A stretch of DNA of 64,000 bases from Zooshikella ganghwensis DSM 15267 (GCF_000428585.1 NZ_AUAF01000004.1:1-64000); one strand, 5' to 3'. Counted from the stretch's first letter, positions 36,187 to 46,832 are shown. Notes: generated by a model from the letters alone, not told the origin. Made by a program: numbers and translations.

Positions 36187-36581
36187 TAGAAAGGCCTCTC
36201 GAAATCAAATGTTTTCATATGGTCTGATGGTATTATATAGCTACTCTTAGACTCATATTCATCTGACTCTATCTCAAGTTTTTTAAGTTTTCGCAGGACA
36301 AAACCAAATGGGGTTATTACAATAAAAAACAGTAAAGCTAATATTAAAAAAGTGTTGACTTTACCAATCACTCCAGCAAACGTCATCCAACCATCAAACA
36401 ATTTGTTCTTGAAATTAAAGCTAGCAAGTAGGAGTAAAAAAGATATGCCAGCAATAATAAAAGGCCATAATGGTATTTCATACTCAAAAACCCATGGTAA
36501 TAAAAGTCCAAAAATAAGTATTACCATCACACCAAAAATAACAAAAAAATTATTAACCTGTTTTCTATCAGTCTGGTTCAT
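36186..36581 (-). CDS. SxtJ-family membrane protein
   Basis: A 131-residue integral membrane protein. The ATG at 36581 overlaps the carbamoyltransferase stop by 14 bp; a longer frame to 36731 lies inside that gene and is rejected. About four TM helices: NNFFVIFGVMVILIFGLLLP, LWPFIIAGISFLLLLASF, and the pair around VNTFLILALLFFIVITPFGF, the most conserved part of SxtJ. It ends with a polar tail SSYIIPSDHMKTFDFERPF. SxtJ is named from the saxitoxin cluster but occurs widely beside carbamoyltransferases; its role is unproven. Confidence 0.82.
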   Translation of the reverse strand: MNQTDRKQVNNFFVIFGVMVILIFGLLLPWVFEYEIPLWPFIIAGISFLLLLASFNFKNKLFDGWMTFAGVIGKVNTFLILALLFFIVITPFGFVLRKLKKLEIESDEYESKSSYIIPSDHMKTFDFERPF

Positions 36582-38394
36582 AGTCCTTTTTCCATTTTCT
36601 TGCCAGTAATTCTTCTGGCTGTTGACTTTTATAAATAAGAACTTGTTCCAATACCAGTATATCCATGTCAGTCGCCATGAAACATTCGAAAGCATCTTTT
36701 GGCGAGCATACAGGAGGTTCGCCTCGAACATTAAAAGATGTATTAATTACCATTGGAACACCTGTAAGCTTGTAAAAACTTGAAATAAGTTTATGAAACT
36801 TAGGATTGGTTTCCTCACTTACAGTTTGCAGCCTTGCAGAGTAGTCAGCGTGAGTTATTGCAGGCACATCAGATTTTTCAATACTTAATAGCTCTAACCC
36901 TTTTACAGAGTCAGGAATTTTCTTCCTATGATTTTCTTTTACAGGAGCTGTAAATAGCATGTAAGGGCTTACCTGTGAAAAGTCAAAGTATTCTTCTGTA
37001 TACTCTTCTAATACTGCAGGAGCAAACGGTCTAAATGACTCCCTAAACTTAATTTTCATATTCATTTTCATTTGCATATCTGGAGAACGTGGGTCACCAA
37101 TTATTGATCTACCTCCCAATGCTCTTGGCCCAAACTCCATTGGCCCTTGATACCAACCAACAACATTTTGGTTATTAATTTCATTTGCAACTTCAACACA
37201 AAGTTCATCATCAGATTTTATAGTATAAACTACATTGAGACTATCTAAGTAGTGGGTTATTTCTTCTAAAGAGTACTTATTCCCAAGAAATGCTCCTCGC
37301 ATATTATCATTATGACAAACCCTTCTCTCATTATTGAAGTGTAAGTACCACAGCGCCAATGCAGCACCTAGTGACCCTCCCGCATCGCCAGAAGCAGGTT
37401 GAATCCAAACATTAGAAAAAGGTCCACTTTGTAACAACTTGCTATTAGCCACGCAGTTCAAAGCCACCCCACCGGATAAGCAAATAGAATTAATTTGCTG
37501 ATTTTTATAAAGTGTATTAGCAAGTTTCAAAATAATTTCCTCGGTTACCTCTTGTATTGATGCAGCAATATCAAGATCTAACTGTCGAATAGACTGATTT
37601 GGTTTACGAGGCTCATCTTTAAACAATTTTGCAAAGGAGTCATTTGTCATTTTCAACCCAGTAACATAGTCAAAATACTCCATATTTAACTTATATGACC
37701 CATCATCCTTTATCTCAACAATTTTTTCTCTTATTAAGTTACTATATTTTGCTTCTCCATAAGGCGCTAACCCCATTAACTTATACTCACCACTATTAAC
37801 TTTAAAACCTGTAAAATAGGTAAAGGCTGAGTAAAGTAGACCTATTGAATGAGGGAAATTAATTTGCCACAAAGGTGTAATTTTTTCTTTTTCGCCTAAC
37901 CAGGCACTCGATGTAGCCCACTCTCCTACCCCGTCAAGACATAGAATAAGGGCCTTATCAAATGGTGAGGGATAAAATGCTGATGCAGCATGAGATAAGT
38001 GGTGCTCAGAAAAGAACAGTTTTCCTTTAAATTTTTCCTCAGCAATATTACTTAATTGTTGCTTAATTTCTCTTTTAAGATATAGCTTTTCTTTAAGCCA
38101 AATTGGCATTGAGGTTTTAAAGGACTGCCACCCCTTGGGTGCATAAGCCAAATAGCTTTCCACCAAACGTTCAAATTTCAATAAGGGCTTGTCATAAAAA
38201 ACTACACAGTCAACATCAGACAGTTGAATACCTTCCAATGACAAGCACATCTTGATGGCTTTTACAGGAAATCTTGCGTCATGCTTTATTCTGCTAAACC
38301 TCTCCTCTTGTAAAGCATATAAAATTTTTCCATCTTTCAGTAAGGCTGCAGCACTATCATGATAATATGCAGAAATACCTAATATATAAGTCAT
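36568..38394 (-). CDS. Carbamoyltransferase (NodU/TobZ/SxtI family)
   Basis: A 608-residue enzyme transferring a carbamoyl group from carbamoyl phosphate, through carbamoyl-AMP, to a hydroxyl of a sugar or natural product. N-terminal ASKHA/Kae1-like domain: GISAYYHDSAAALL at 6-19, HHLSHAASAFYPSPF near 132 (metal-binding His), LSGGVALNCVANSKLL near 304, and the C-terminal domain MEFGPRALGGRSIIGDPRS near 418-436. Full length. First gene of the cassette with SxtJ, DUF5989 and the SGNH protein. Nothing else here shows the acceptor, so extracellular polysaccharide or lipid modification is inferred only. Confidence 0.92.
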   Translation of the reverse strand: MTYILGISAYYHDSAAALLKDGKILYALQEERFSRIKHDARFPVKAIKMCLSLEGIQLSDVDCVVFYDKPLLKFERLVESYLAYAPKGWQSFKTSMPIWLKEKLYLKREIKQQLSNIAEEKFKGKLFFSEHHLSHAASAFYPSPFDKALILCLDGVGEWATSSAWLGEKEKITPLWQINFPHSIGLLYSAFTYFTGFKVNSGEYKLMGLAPYGEAKYSNLIREKIVEIKDDGSYKLNMEYFDYVTGLKMTNDSFAKLFKDEPRKPNQSIRQLDLDIAASIQEVTEEIILKLANTLYKNQQINSICLSGGVALNCVANSKLLQSGPFSNVWIQPASGDAGGSLGAALALWYLHFNNERRVCHNDNMRGAFLGNKYSLEEITHYLDSLNVVYTIKSDDELCVEVANEINNQNVVGWYQGPMEFGPRALGGRSIIGDPRSPDMQMKMNMKIKFRESFRPFAPAVLEEYTEEYFDFSQVSPYMLFTAPVKENHRKKIPDSVKGLELLSIEKSDVPAITHADYSARLQTVSEETNPKFHKLISSFYKLTGVPMVINTSFNVRGEPPVCSPKDAFECFMATDMDILVLEQVLIYKSQQPEELLARKWKKDYEPD

Positions 38395-38563
38395 TACAGT
38401 TTTCTTTCTTATAAAATTTTATTTTCATAAATATAGCTATTACTCTAGTTCAATGAGAGAAAGCTGTTATACCTTTCGCACAAACTTAAATAAAATTTAT
38501 TAAAGAAATGAGTAATGATTTAGATAATCATTAAAAAACTACGATACTTTTTTTGCTCATAGA

Positions 38564-38596
38564 TAAAAAAAAGGGCCTATATGGCCCCTTTTTTTT
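38564..38596. terminator. Bidirectional Rho-independent terminator after fba
   Basis: An A-run, then AAGGGCC, loop TATAT, GGCCCCTT and a T-run. It is strong for the minus-strand fba (21 bp past its stop) and T-rich on the plus strand too. Confidence 0.88.
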
Positions 38597-38617
38597 GGAA
38601 TAACTAAACAGGGATGT

Positions 38618-39649
38618 TTAGATATTTTTACCCAATGAAGTATTTTCAGAACGCAAGTCGCGACATGCTTGAGCAATACGTTCAGCCATACCCAACTCTG
38701 CAGCTTTACCCCAAGAGCGAGGGTCGTAGACTTTCTTATTACCTACTTCACCTTCAACTTTTAGGACACCGTCATAGTTTTTAAACATATGATCCACAAC
38801 CGGGCGTGTAAATGCATATTGTGTATCTGTGTCAATATTCATTTTAACTACGCCGTATTCCAGTGTCTCATGAATTTCATGCAATTCAGAGCCAGAGCCA
38901 CCGTGAAATACTAAGTCTAAACGAGCATCTTTTCCTAGCGCTTTTGCTACAGCATCTTGCCCATCACGCAAAATAGTGGGTTTCAGTTTAACGTTACCTG
39001 GCTTGTAAACACCATGTACGTTACCGAACGTTGCGGCCAGCAAGAAACGACCCATTGAGCCAATTTCTTTCGCTGCCATCACCATATCTTCTGGTGTAGT
39101 GTAGAGCTTGTCAGCAGAAACACCGGAGGTGTCGTGACCATCTTCCTCCCCACCAACAACACCTGTTTCAATTTCCAGAATAATTTCATTAGCGACACAG
39201 TCAGCCATGATTCTTTTAGACTCTGCAATGTTTTGATCCATTGGTAGAGCAGAACCATCATACATATGAGAGTTAAACAGATTCGGCAAACCTGCTGCAC
39301 GACGTTTTTTAGTTTCTTCAATAAGTGGCTTCAAGAATGAGTCAACATACTCTGGATGGCAGTGGTCAGTGTGCAGAGCAACGTTAATATCATACTCTTC
39401 AGCAAGAATATGTACGTAAACAGCCAGCGCAATTGCACCTTTTGACATTGACCCTACAGCTTGGCCAGACGCAAACTTTCCACCACCTGTGGATACTTGA
39501 ATAATGCCATCAGAGTTTGCCATTTTTAAGCCCAGCAAAGTAGCATTAGCTGTTTCACTGGAAGAAACATTAATTGCTGGGTAGGCAAATTTATTCTGCT
39601 TTGCATTATCCAGCATTTGACAATACTGTTGGTAATTAACCACTGGCAT
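38618..39649 (-). CDS. fba: Class II fructose-1,6-bisphosphate aldolase
   Basis: Zinc-dependent aldolase of glycolysis and gluconeogenesis, 343 residues. Zinc ligands: HTDHCHPEY near 94-102, GVVGGEEDG with the metal Glu near 165, HGVYKPG (His) near 211 and VFHGGSGS (His) near 248-255. SETANATLLG at the start and NIDTDTQYAFTRP near 273-285 fit the class IIA type found in mycobacteria and yeast better than the Calvin-cycle type usual in Pseudomonas. It lies 124 bp after pgk. Confidence 0.95.
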   Translation of the reverse strand: MPVVNYQQYCQMLDNAKQNKFAYPAINVSSSETANATLLGLKMANSDGIIQVSTGGGKFASGQAVGSMSKGAIALAVYVHILAEEYDINVALHTDHCHPEYVDSFLKPLIEETKKRRAAGLPNLFNSHMYDGSALPMDQNIAESKRIMADCVANEIILEIETGVVGGEEDGHDTSGVSADKLYTTPEDMVMAAKEIGSMGRFLLAATFGNVHGVYKPGNVKLKPTILRDGQDAVAKALGKDARLDLVFHGGSGSELHEIHETLEYGVVKMNIDTDTQYAFTRPVVDHMFKNYDGVLKVEGEVGNKKVYDPRSWGKAAELGMAERIAQACRDLRSENTSLGKNI

Positions 39650-39736
39650 GATGCGTTTTCTCCGATTATTGAAATATTTAAAAGTTTGTAGTGTAGTGAG
39701 CTCAACCTGTCGCCAAGCCCATTACCTTAAAGTCTA

Positions 39737-39764
39737 ATAACCAAGCGCAATGTGCTTTGGTTAT
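39737..39764 (-). terminator. Hairpin between pgk and fba
   Basis: ATAACCAAGC and GCTTTGGTTAT pair with one bulged T, 10 bp past the pgk stop. There is no real T-run; it may partly attenuate read-through to fba. Confidence 0.35.
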
Positions 39765-39773
39765 ATGGTGTAA

Positions 39774-40940
39774 TTAACTTTGTTGAGCACGCTCTTCAAG
39801 CATTGCCACAGCAGGTAGTTTTTTGCCTTCTACAAATTCCAAGAAAGCTCCACCACCAGTAGAGATATAAGACACTTTCTCAGCAATATCATACTTATCA
39901 ATTGCCGCAAGTGTGTCGCCCCCACCCGCCAGAGAAAAAGCATCACTATCTGCAATTGCAAGTGAAAGCGCTTTTGTACCTTCACCAAACTGGTCAAACT
40001 CAAAAACACCTACAGGTCCATTCCAGATAATGGTTTTAGTTTCAGCCAGCAATTCTGCAAACTGTTTTGCTGTTTCAGGGCCAATATCTAAAATCATATC
40101 GTCATCTGCAACATCATCTACAGATTTAATAGTAGCTTCTGCAGATTCAGAAAACTCTTTAGCAGTAACTACATCAACAGGCAGTGGAATATTGGTTTTA
40201 GCCATTAGCTTTTTAGCTTCAGGAATCAAGTCATGCTCACATAGAGACTTACCTACAGGTTTACCTGCAGCGGCTAAAAATGTATTAGCGATACCACCAC
40301 CCACTATCAACTGATCAACGACATTTGATAATGATTCAAGCACAGTCAGCTTGGTAGAAACCTTAGAACCACCGACAATAGCTGCAACAGGCTTAGCAGG
40401 ACTCAATAAAGCTTTTGCTAAAGCATCTAATTCATTGGCTAACAAAGGTCCTGCACACGCTATTGGAGCATACTGCCCAACACCATGGGTAGATCCTTGT
40501 GCCCGGTGAGCGGTACCAAATGCATCCATAACGTAAACATCACATAGCGCAGCCATTTTTTTAGCTAACGCTTCATCATTCTTTTTCTCGCCCTTGTTAA
40601 AGCGAACATTTTCCAGTAATACGACCTCTCCGGCATTAACCTCAACACCATCAAGCCAGTCTTTCAATAAGCGAACTGGCTGGCCTAGTTTTTCGCTCAT
40701 ATATTCTGCAACAGGTGCTAAAGAAAACTCTTCAGCATATTCACCTTCTGTTGGACGACCTAAGTGAGACATTAGCATCACTTTTGCACCGGCAGCGATG
40801 GCTTGCTTAACCGTTGGCAAAGAAGCCATGATACGGGCATCACTGGCAACCTTTCCATTTTTTATGGGTACGTTCAGATCTTCACGGATAAGTACTCGCT
40901 TGCCCGCCAGATCAAGATCAGTCATTTTCAATATGGTCAT
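39774..40940 (-). CDS. pgk: Phosphoglycerate kinase
   Basis: Transfers phosphate between 1,3-bisphosphoglycerate and ADP in glycolysis. 388 residues, normal length. Start [16 protein letters not shown] with the substrate Arg/Asp, [12 protein letters not shown] near 58-69, then [16 protein letters not shown] near 190-205 (ATP site Lys), [15 protein letters not shown] near 313, and GGGDTLAA near 350. Cytoplasmic. It follows epd by 158 bp. The epd-pgk-fba order, tkt just upstream, is the Pseudomonas-like arrangement. Confidence 0.97.
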   Translation of the reverse strand: MTILKMTDLDLAGKRVLIREDLNVPIKNGKVASDARIMASLPTVKQAIAAGAKVMLMSHLGRPTEGEYAEEFSLAPVAEYMSEKLGQPVRLLKDWLDGVEVNAGEVVLLENVRFNKGEKKNDEALAKKMAALCDVYVMDAFGTAHRAQGSTHGVGQYAPIACAGPLLANELDALAKALLSPAKPVAAIVGGSKVSTKLTVLESLSNVVDQLIVGGGIANTFLAAAGKPVGKSLCEHDLIPEAKKLMAKTNIPLPVDVVTAKEFSESAEATIKSVDDVADDDMILDIGPETAKQFAELLAETKTIIWNGPVGVFEFDQFGEGTKALSLAIADSDAFSLAGGGDTLAAIDKYDIAEKVSYISTGGGAFLEFVEGKKLPAVAMLEERAQQS

Positions 40941-41098
40941 GCTGTTTCCTATATACCTTCTTGTTGCAACGTATTACTCAATACACATCTATGAGTGTAT
41001 TACTCCTATCTTTCACTGTTTTTATTGGTTTATGTGATGTCATTGGAGCACTCGACAACACCATAAGATGTAGTGTAATCGAGAATTTTTGTGTTGTT

Positions 41099-42118
41099 TC
41101 AAGCCATCTGCTTAAGCCAATGTAGACTGACGTCCAGCATACGATTGGCAAATCCCCACTCGTTATCAAACCAGGTGACCATTTTCACCATCTGACCACG
41201 AATAACTTTGGTTTGGGTCAAGTCAACTATAGATGAGTGTGAATCATGGTTAAAATCACATGAAACAAGTGGCTCTTCAACGTATCTCATCAGCCCTCTT
41301 AATGGGCCTCGAGCCGTTTGACGGATCATTTCATTTATTTCCGCCACGGTTGTTGTACGTTTTACCTGTACAGTTAAGTCCATTGCTGACACATTAATGG
41401 TAGGTACACGCATTGATAAAGCAGCGAAGCACCCAGCTAAGTGAGGCATGAGACGGTCTATTCCCTTAGCCAATCCAGTATCTCTCGGTATAATTGACTG
41501 CATTGCACTTCGTGTCAGACGTAAGTCTGTATGGTGATATGCATCAATAACCGGCTGATCATTCATGGCGGAATGGATAGTGGTAATCGTCCCATGCTCA
41601 ATACCAAAATGGTCGTCTAATGTTTTTAGTACAGGAACAATACAGTTGGTGGTGCAAGACGCATTGGAAACAATTCTGTGGAAAGGTTTTAATTGTACTT
41701 CGTTAATACCATAAACGATGGTGGCATCAACTGTAGATTCTGCTGGTTGTGAAAATAACAGCCGTTTAGCGCCACTTTGCAGATGCACTTCGGCAGTTTC
41801 TCTATCTGTGTAGGAGCCCGTACACTCCAAAACCAAATCAATCCCAAGTGCCTCCCAAGGCAAATTTTTAGGTTCGGGATGATTAAGCAGCCGTATTTGA
41901 TCCCCATTAACAACGAGTGAATTATTTTCTTGTCTGACCTGAGCAGGAAAATAACCATGCGTAGTATCAAAACGGGTAAGGTAAGCTATTGTTTCAGGAT
42001 CGGCTAACTCATTAATGGCTACTACTTGCAGGTGCTGGCGATAACGGTTTTCATATAACGCTCTTAATACGCACTGCCCAATTCGACCATAACCATTAAT
42101 TGCTATACGGTGGGCCAT
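41099..42118 (-). CDS. epd: Erythrose-4-phosphate dehydrogenase
   Basis: A 339-residue GAPDH-superfamily enzyme that oxidises erythrose-4-phosphate in the pyridoxal-5-phosphate pathway. NAD fold INGYGRIGQCVLRAL at 6-20, active Cys in SNASCTTNCI near 150, and the Epd-type HSAMNDQPVIDAYH region and PRDTGLAKGIDRLMPHL segment where GapA has a different loop. The end WFDNEWGFANRMLD is shared with all GAPDHs. The Epd-specific segments and the neighbours tkt and pgk favour Epd over glycolytic Gap, but some species use this gene for GAPDH activity too. Confidence 0.85.
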   Translation of the reverse strand: MAHRIAINGYGRIGQCVLRALYENRYRQHLQVVAINELADPETIAYLTRFDTTHGYFPAQVRQENNSLVVNGDQIRLLNHPEPKNLPWEALGIDLVLECTGSYTDRETAEVHLQSGAKRLLFSQPAESTVDATIVYGINEVQLKPFHRIVSNASCTTNCIVPVLKTLDDHFGIEHGTITTIHSAMNDQPVIDAYHHTDLRLTRSAMQSIIPRDTGLAKGIDRLMPHLAGCFAALSMRVPTINVSAMDLTVQVKRTTTVAEINEMIRQTARGPLRGLMRYVEEPLVSCDFNHDSHSSIVDLTQTKVIRGQMVKMVTWFDNEWGFANRMLDVSLHWLKQMA

Positions 42119-42347
42119 TAAGTTACTGGATACCTCACTTTAAGTTTCACTTCTGAAAAAACTCCAATCAGGTAAACACTTTACTTAGGAGCGACTGGTC
42201 TATTATATGTTGTTGTTAACAGCCACGTAATGTTTGTATGAGACTTCTTGGTAGCACTTATTAGTCACTATCAAGCTTAGCAAAGTAACGAATTAACCTC
42301 TACTACATGCTTTGTTATTGAACATTATAAAACCTGCCCCATAACCA

Positions 42348-42373
42348 AAATGGGCGACTAACGCCGCCCATTT
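42348..42373 (-). terminator. Terminator downstream of tkt
   Basis: AAATGGGCG and CGCCCATTT pair perfectly with an 8-base loop; on the minus strand the stem ends in CATTTTGG, giving a short T-run. It lies 14 bp past the tkt stop. Confidence 0.65.
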
Positions 42374-42386
42374 CTGCATGCCGGAA

Positions 42387-44408
42387 TTAAATATCAGAAA
42401 GTAAATCTTCTGCAGTACTCACAACATGGTCTACTGTAAAGCCAAACATCTCGAATAATTCACCCGCAGGTGCTGATTCGCCATAGGTTGTCATACCCAC
42501 AATACGACCATCCAAGCCAACATATTTATACCAGAAGTCAGCATGGGCAGCTTCGATAGCAATTCTTGCGGTGACTTCTAAAGGTAAAACTGACTGTTTG
42601 TATTCAACAGACTGCTCATCAAACACATCAGTAGAAGGCATTGATACAACACGTACCTTATGTCCTTTAACGGATAGTGCATCGGCAGCATCCATCGCCA
42701 AGCCCACTTCTGAGCCTGTTGCAATTAGAATCAAGTCAGGTGTACCTTCGCTATCACGAAGTACATATCCACCCTTAGCTACATCTGCAACTTGAACATC
42801 AGTACGTGCTTGATGAGGCAGGTTTTGACGAGAGAAAATCAATGCAGAAGGGCCATCTACACGCTCAATGGCAGACTTCCATGCTACTGCAGTTTCAACC
42901 GTGTCACATGGACGCCACATTGCTAGGTTGGGTGTTGATCTTAGGTTCGCCAATTGCTCAATCGGCTGGTGTGTAGGACCGTCTTCACCCAGACCAATAG
43001 AGTCATGTGTATACACGAAAATACTGCGCTTCTTCATCAAAGCAGCCATACGCACGGCATTACGCGCATATTCCATGAACACAAGGAACGTCGCACCATA
43101 AGGCACAAAACCACCATGCAATGCCAGGCCATTCATGATCGCAGACATCCCAAACTCACGAACCCCGTAAAACAGGTAGTTACCTGCAGGCATCTCTTTG
43201 CTTACACCTACGCAACCTTTCCATAATGTCAGGTTAGAACCTGCAAGGTCAGCGGAACCACCCATAAACTCAGGCAACAAAGGACCAAACGCGTTTAAGG
43301 TATTTTGCGATGCTTTACGACTTGCAATAGTCTCACCTGTCAGCTGACAGTCACGGATATATTGGTCCGCTTGAGCAGAAAAGTTAGCTGGCAACTCACC
43401 ACTCATGCGACGACTAAACTCAGCAGCTAGCTCTGGATATTCTTTTTGATAAGCAGCAAATAGGTCATTCCATTGCTGCTCACGGTTTTTGCCCGCTTCT
43501 TTCGCATCCCAAGCACTATAAATACTTTCAGGCACTTCAAAAGGTGCATGCTGCCAACCCAACTGCTGGCGAGTTAAGGCAATTTCATCATCACCCAGAG
43601 GTGCACCATGACATTCTTCTTTACCAGACTTATTTGGAGAACCATAACCAATAATGGTTTTACAGCAGATTAACGTGGGTTGATCCGTGTTAGCACGAGC
43701 TTGTTCGATCGCCGCTTTAATGGCTTCAGGATCATGACCATCAACACCAGGAATAACTTGCCAGCCATAAGCTTCAAAACGCTTGGCAGTATCATCAGTG
43801 AACCAGCCTTCTACCTCACCATCAATGGAAATACCATTATCGTCATAAAAGGCAATTAACTTACCAAGCCCCAGCGTACCAGCGAGAGAGCACACTTCAT
43901 GGGAAATACCTTCCATGAGGCAGCCATCACCTAAGAATGCATAAGTAAAGTGATCAACAATAGAAAGATTTGGACGATTGAATTGGCCTGCCAATACTTT
44001 TTCTGCAACAGCAAAACCTACTGCGTTGGCAATACCTTGTCCCAAAGGACCTGTTGTTGTCTCAACACCAGGCGCATAACCATACTCTGGGTGTCCTGCT
44101 GTTTTTGAATGCAGTTGGCGGAAGTCCTTCAAGTCATCAATAGACAACTCATAACCACTCAAATGCAATAAAGAGTACAACAACATGGAGCCATGACCAT
44201 TAGATAGTACAAACCGGTCACGGTTACTCCAGTCAGGATTTACAGGATTATGTTGCAGGTAATCGCGCCAAAGTACTTCTGCGATATCTGCCATGCCCAT
44301 GGGGGCACCCGGATGGCCACTTTTAGCCTTTTGTACTGCATCCATGCTAAGTGCACGAATTGCATTAGCACATTCTTTCCGAGGTGACATGGCTTCACTA
44401 GACGGCAT
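42387..44408 (-). CDS. tkt: Transketolase
   Basis: A thiamine-diphosphate enzyme moving C2 units in the pentose phosphate pathway, 673 residues. [17 protein letters not shown] near 70, the ThDP motif [13 protein letters not shown] near 160 and its N in [30 protein letters not shown] near 475, and the [14 protein letters not shown] end. Full length. It is on the minus strand, divergent from the SahR-like regulator, with a 200-bp control region holding the palindrome. It supplies erythrose-4-phosphate, the substrate of epd. Confidence 0.97.
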   Translation of the reverse strand: MPSSEAMSPRKECANAIRALSMDAVQKAKSGHPGAPMGMADIAEVLWRDYLQHNPVNPDWSNRDRFVLSNGHGSMLLYSLLHLSGYELSIDDLKDFRQLHSKTAGHPEYGYAPGVETTTGPLGQGIANAVGFAVAEKVLAGQFNRPNLSIVDHFTYAFLGDGCLMEGISHEVCSLAGTLGLGKLIAFYDDNGISIDGEVEGWFTDDTAKRFEAYGWQVIPGVDGHDPEAIKAAIEQARANTDQPTLICCKTIIGYGSPNKSGKEECHGAPLGDDEIALTRQQLGWQHAPFEVPESIYSAWDAKEAGKNREQQWNDLFAAYQKEYPELAAEFSRRMSGELPANFSAQADQYIRDCQLTGETIASRKASQNTLNAFGPLLPEFMGGSADLAGSNLTLWKGCVGVSKEMPAGNYLFYGVREFGMSAIMNGLALHGGFVPYGATFLVFMEYARNAVRMAALMKKRSIFVYTHDSIGLGEDGPTHQPIEQLANLRSTPNLAMWRPCDTVETAVAWKSAIERVDGPSALIFSRQNLPHQARTDVQVADVAKGGYVLRDSEGTPDLILIATGSEVGLAMDAADALSVKGHKVRVVSMPSTDVFDEQSVEYKQSVLPLEVTARIAIEAAHADFWYKYVGLDGRIVGMTTYGESAPAGELFEMFGFTVDHVVSTAEDLLSDI

Positions 44409-44538
44409 GGAAAACTCCTAGGATGTTCAAGTAGCAACCAAAGAACGGCATTTTCGCTTTTTCTGGCCTTCACAGCAAATTTCTTGCACGTTAAAACCAC
44501 CTACCAACCATCAAATATTAAAAAGCAAATATTAATAA

Positions 44539-44576
44539 ACAATATCTATATCAATGAGATTTGATATAGATATTGT
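44539..44576. promoter_or_regulatory. 16-bp perfect palindrome, predicted SahR operator
   Basis: ACAATATCTATATCAA (44539-44554), a 6-base spacer TGAGAT, and TTGATATAGATATTGT (44561-44576) form a perfect inverted repeat 32 bp before the regulator start. Its right arm contains TTGATA (44561-44566), which is 18 bp from a TTTAAT -10 (44585-44590), so binding would block the regulator's promoter. SahR is known to repress SAM-cycle genes until S-adenosylhomocysteine binds. The site identity is inferred from position and symmetry, not from a matched motif. Confidence 0.65.
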
Positions 44577-44608
44577 GATCACATTTTAATACTGCTAGAC
44601 TGCCCCAC

Positions 44609-45625
44609 ATGAAATCCCAAGACCTACTACCAAATGACACCTATCACCTTTCGATTGATCGACTGGTCAGGCTTTGCAAAGCCTGTGCAGACCCTCAAAG
44701 AATGGCTATTTTACGGGTACTAAAAAACAACTCATTTGGAGTTCTTGAGTTATCAACTATTTTGGATTGCCGACAGTCTGGTGTCAGTCATCACCTAAAA
44801 GTATTAGTTCAAGCTGAACTAATTACGCACCATCGCGAAGGTAATTCGATCTTTTACCGACGAGCGGTGATACCTCAACCCCATCCTCTAAGAGCTGTCA
44901 TTCAAGGTTTATTCAATAACCTTGATCAGTTGCCTTTGGAGGAAAAGTATCAGCAAGGGGTGGATATGATTCGTGCCCAGCGTGCTGAATCATCCCAGGC
45001 GTTCTTTGCACGCCATGCTGACCGCTTCAATGAACAACAAGTGCTTATTGCAGAATACGGACAATACGCAAGGGTTGCTGCTGATGCTGTCCATGGGCTT
45101 CACTTTGAGTCAAAAAATACGGCCATTGAAATTGGTCCAGGTGAAGGGGTATTTCTTGCGGAGCTAGCACCACAGTTTTCAAAGATTTTTGCTGTTGATA
45201 ACTCACAGCAAATGTTAGACCGTGCTCAAGCCTTTGCTCAGGTGAACCAGCTTAATAATATTGAGTTTATACATGGGGAAGCCCAACAAGCACTTGAGCG
45301 TGGAGTACAAGCAGACTGTGTGGTAATGAATATGGTTTTACACCATGTCCCTTCACCCGCAGAGCTGTTTATCACCATTGGTAAACTTCTTAAGCCAGAA
45401 GGGCATCTGGTGGTATGCGACCTTTGCCGCCATGACCAAAGCTGGGTCAGGGATAATTGTGGCGACTTATGGTTGGGGTTTGCCAGTGAAGACTTTTCCG
45501 AGTGGGCACACAATGCCCAGTTGGAAACAGGAGAAAGCCTGTACCTTGGGCTGCGTAATGGTTTCCAGATCCAGGTACGCTGCTTTCGTAAACAATCAAA
45601 GCCAAATGAATCAAGTATCACTTAA
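44609..45625 (+). CDS. sahR: ArsR-family regulator with C-terminal SAM-methyltransferase-like domain (SahR-like)
   Basis: A 338-residue fusion. Residues about 15-95 form an ArsR winged helix ([19 protein letters not shown], then [23 protein letters not shown]); residues about 160-290 form a class I methyltransferase fold ([31 protein letters not shown] in pieces, then [17 protein letters not shown]). In proteobacterial SahR the methylase-like domain senses S-adenosylhomocysteine, releasing the repressor from SAM-cycle promoters. Here the gene is followed 23 bp later by metK and then ahcY and metF, the SahR regulon core. The arsenic-metal cysteine motif of ArsR is not evident. Specific function is inferred. 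Confidence 0.8.
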   Translation: MKSQDLLPNDTYHLSIDRLVRLCKACADPQRMAILRVLKNNSFGVLELSTILDCRQSGVSHHLKVLVQAELITHHREGNSIFYRRAVIPQPHPLRAVIQGLFNNLDQLPLEEKYQQGVDMIRAQRAESSQAFFARHADRFNEQQVLIAEYGQYARVAADAVHGLHFESKNTAIEIGPGEGVFLAELAPQFSKIFAVDNSQQMLDRAQAFAQVNQLNNIEFIHGEAQQALERGVQADCVVMNMVLHHVPSPAELFITIGKLLKPEGHLVVCDLCRHDQSWVRDNCGDLWLGFASEDFSEWAHNAQLETGESLYLGLRNGFQIQVRCFRKQSKPNESSIT

Positions 45626-45648
45626 TTTCCAGAAAAGGATATGCCGTT

Positions 45649-46809
45649 ATGGCTGAATACTCTTTGTTTACGTCAGAATCCGTCTCAGAAGGACATCCTG
45701 ATAAAGTAGCGGACCAGATATCCGATGCCATTCTAGATGCCATTATAAAAGACGACCCTAATGCACGCGTTGCTGTTGAAACACTGGTTAAAACAGGCAT
45801 GGTTTTGGTCGCAGGCGAAGTCCGCACTGAAACCTATGTAGATATTGAAGACCTTGTTCGTGATGTTGTACTGAAAATAGGTTATGACCATTCAGATATG
45901 GGCTTCGATGGCGCTTCATGTGCTGTCTTAAATGCGATTGGTAAACAGTCGGCTGATATCGCCGTCGGTGTCGATGAAAGCGACAGCAAAAAACTAGGTG
46001 CTGGCGACCAAGGCCTGATGTTCGGCTATGCCTCCAATGAAACCGAGGTACTGATGCCTGCGCCTATTACTTATGCACACCGCTTGGTAGAGCGCCAAGC
46101 TCATGTGCGCAAAAGAGGTGTTTTGCCCTGGTTACGTCCCGATGCAAAAAGCCAAGTCACTTTCCATTATGACAGCTACGGTAAGCCAGTGGGTATTGAT
46201 GCGGTCGTCCTTTCAACCCAGCACGAAGAAGGTATCAGCCAAGAGAATATTCGCGAAGCTGTGCTTGAAGAAATTATCAAGCCTGTGCTACCAGCCGAGT
46301 GGCTTGGCAAGCATACCAAGTACTTTATCAATCCAACCGGCAAGTTTGTTATTGGTGGACCTGTTGGTGACTGTGGACTAACAGGCCGCAAGATCATTGT
46401 TGACACATACGGTGGTATGGCTCGTCATGGTGGTGGTGCTTTCTCTGGTAAAGACCCATCAAAAGTAGACCGCAGTGCGGCTTATGCAGGTCGATATGTG
46501 GCCAAGAATATTGTTGCTGCGGGTCTGGCTGAACGCTGTGAAATTCAGGTGTCTTACGCCATTGGTGTCTCTGAACCAACCTCGATCAGTATTAACACCT
46601 TCGGTACAGGTAAAGCGTCAGACGAACAAATTGAAGCTTTGGTACGTGAGCACTTTGACTTAACACCACAAGGTTTGATTGACATGCTGAATCTACGGCG
46701 TCCTATTTACCAGAGAACAGCAGCCTATGGGCACTTTGGTCGTGAAGAACCTGAGTTTTCCTGGGAGCAAACAGACAAAGCTCAAATTCTTCGTGATGCA
46801 GTAAGCTAA
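45649..46809 (+). CDS. metK: S-adenosylmethionine synthetase
   Basis: Makes SAM from methionine and ATP in the cytoplasm. 386 residues, the usual size. Signatures: [20 protein letters not shown] at 10-29, [12 protein letters not shown] near 118, [20 protein letters not shown] near 260, and the flexible loop [15 protein letters not shown] near 158. SD AAAGGA is 9 bases before the ATG; a nearer ATG at 45641 is out of frame. Likely co-transcribed with the SahR-like regulator 23 bp upstream. Confidence 0.97.
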   Translation: MAEYSLFTSESVSEGHPDKVADQISDAILDAIIKDDPNARVAVETLVKTGMVLVAGEVRTETYVDIEDLVRDVVLKIGYDHSDMGFDGASCAVLNAIGKQSADIAVGVDESDSKKLGAGDQGLMFGYASNETEVLMPAPITYAHRLVERQAHVRKRGVLPWLRPDAKSQVTFHYDSYGKPVGIDAVVLSTQHEEGISQENIREAVLEEIIKPVLPAEWLGKHTKYFINPTGKFVIGGPVGDCGLTGRKIIVDTYGGMARHGGGAFSGKDPSKVDRSAAYAGRYVAKNIVAAGLAERCEIQVSYAIGVSEPTSISINTFGTGKASDEQIEALVREHFDLTPQGLIDMLNLRRPIYQRTAAYGHFGREEPEFSWEQTDKAQILRDAVS

Positions 46810-46832
46810 TTACCTAGACTTCAAGGATTGAA

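Noticed and set aside
36032-36208. Longer SGNH-protein start at 36208
   Set aside because: It would cover the whole DUF5989 gene; the ATG at 36031 starts just before a clear TM anchor and is coupled to the upstream stop.
36582-36731. N-terminally extended SxtJ start at 36731
   Set aside because: The extra 50 codons lie fully within the carbamoyltransferase gene in another frame and have unlikely Trp/Tyr-rich composition.
41099-42118. Glycolytic GAPDH (gap) call for the GAPDH-like gene
   Set aside because: The HSAMNDQPVIDAYH and PRDTGLAKGI segments and the tkt-pgk neighbours favour epd; residual uncertainty is recorded in the feature.
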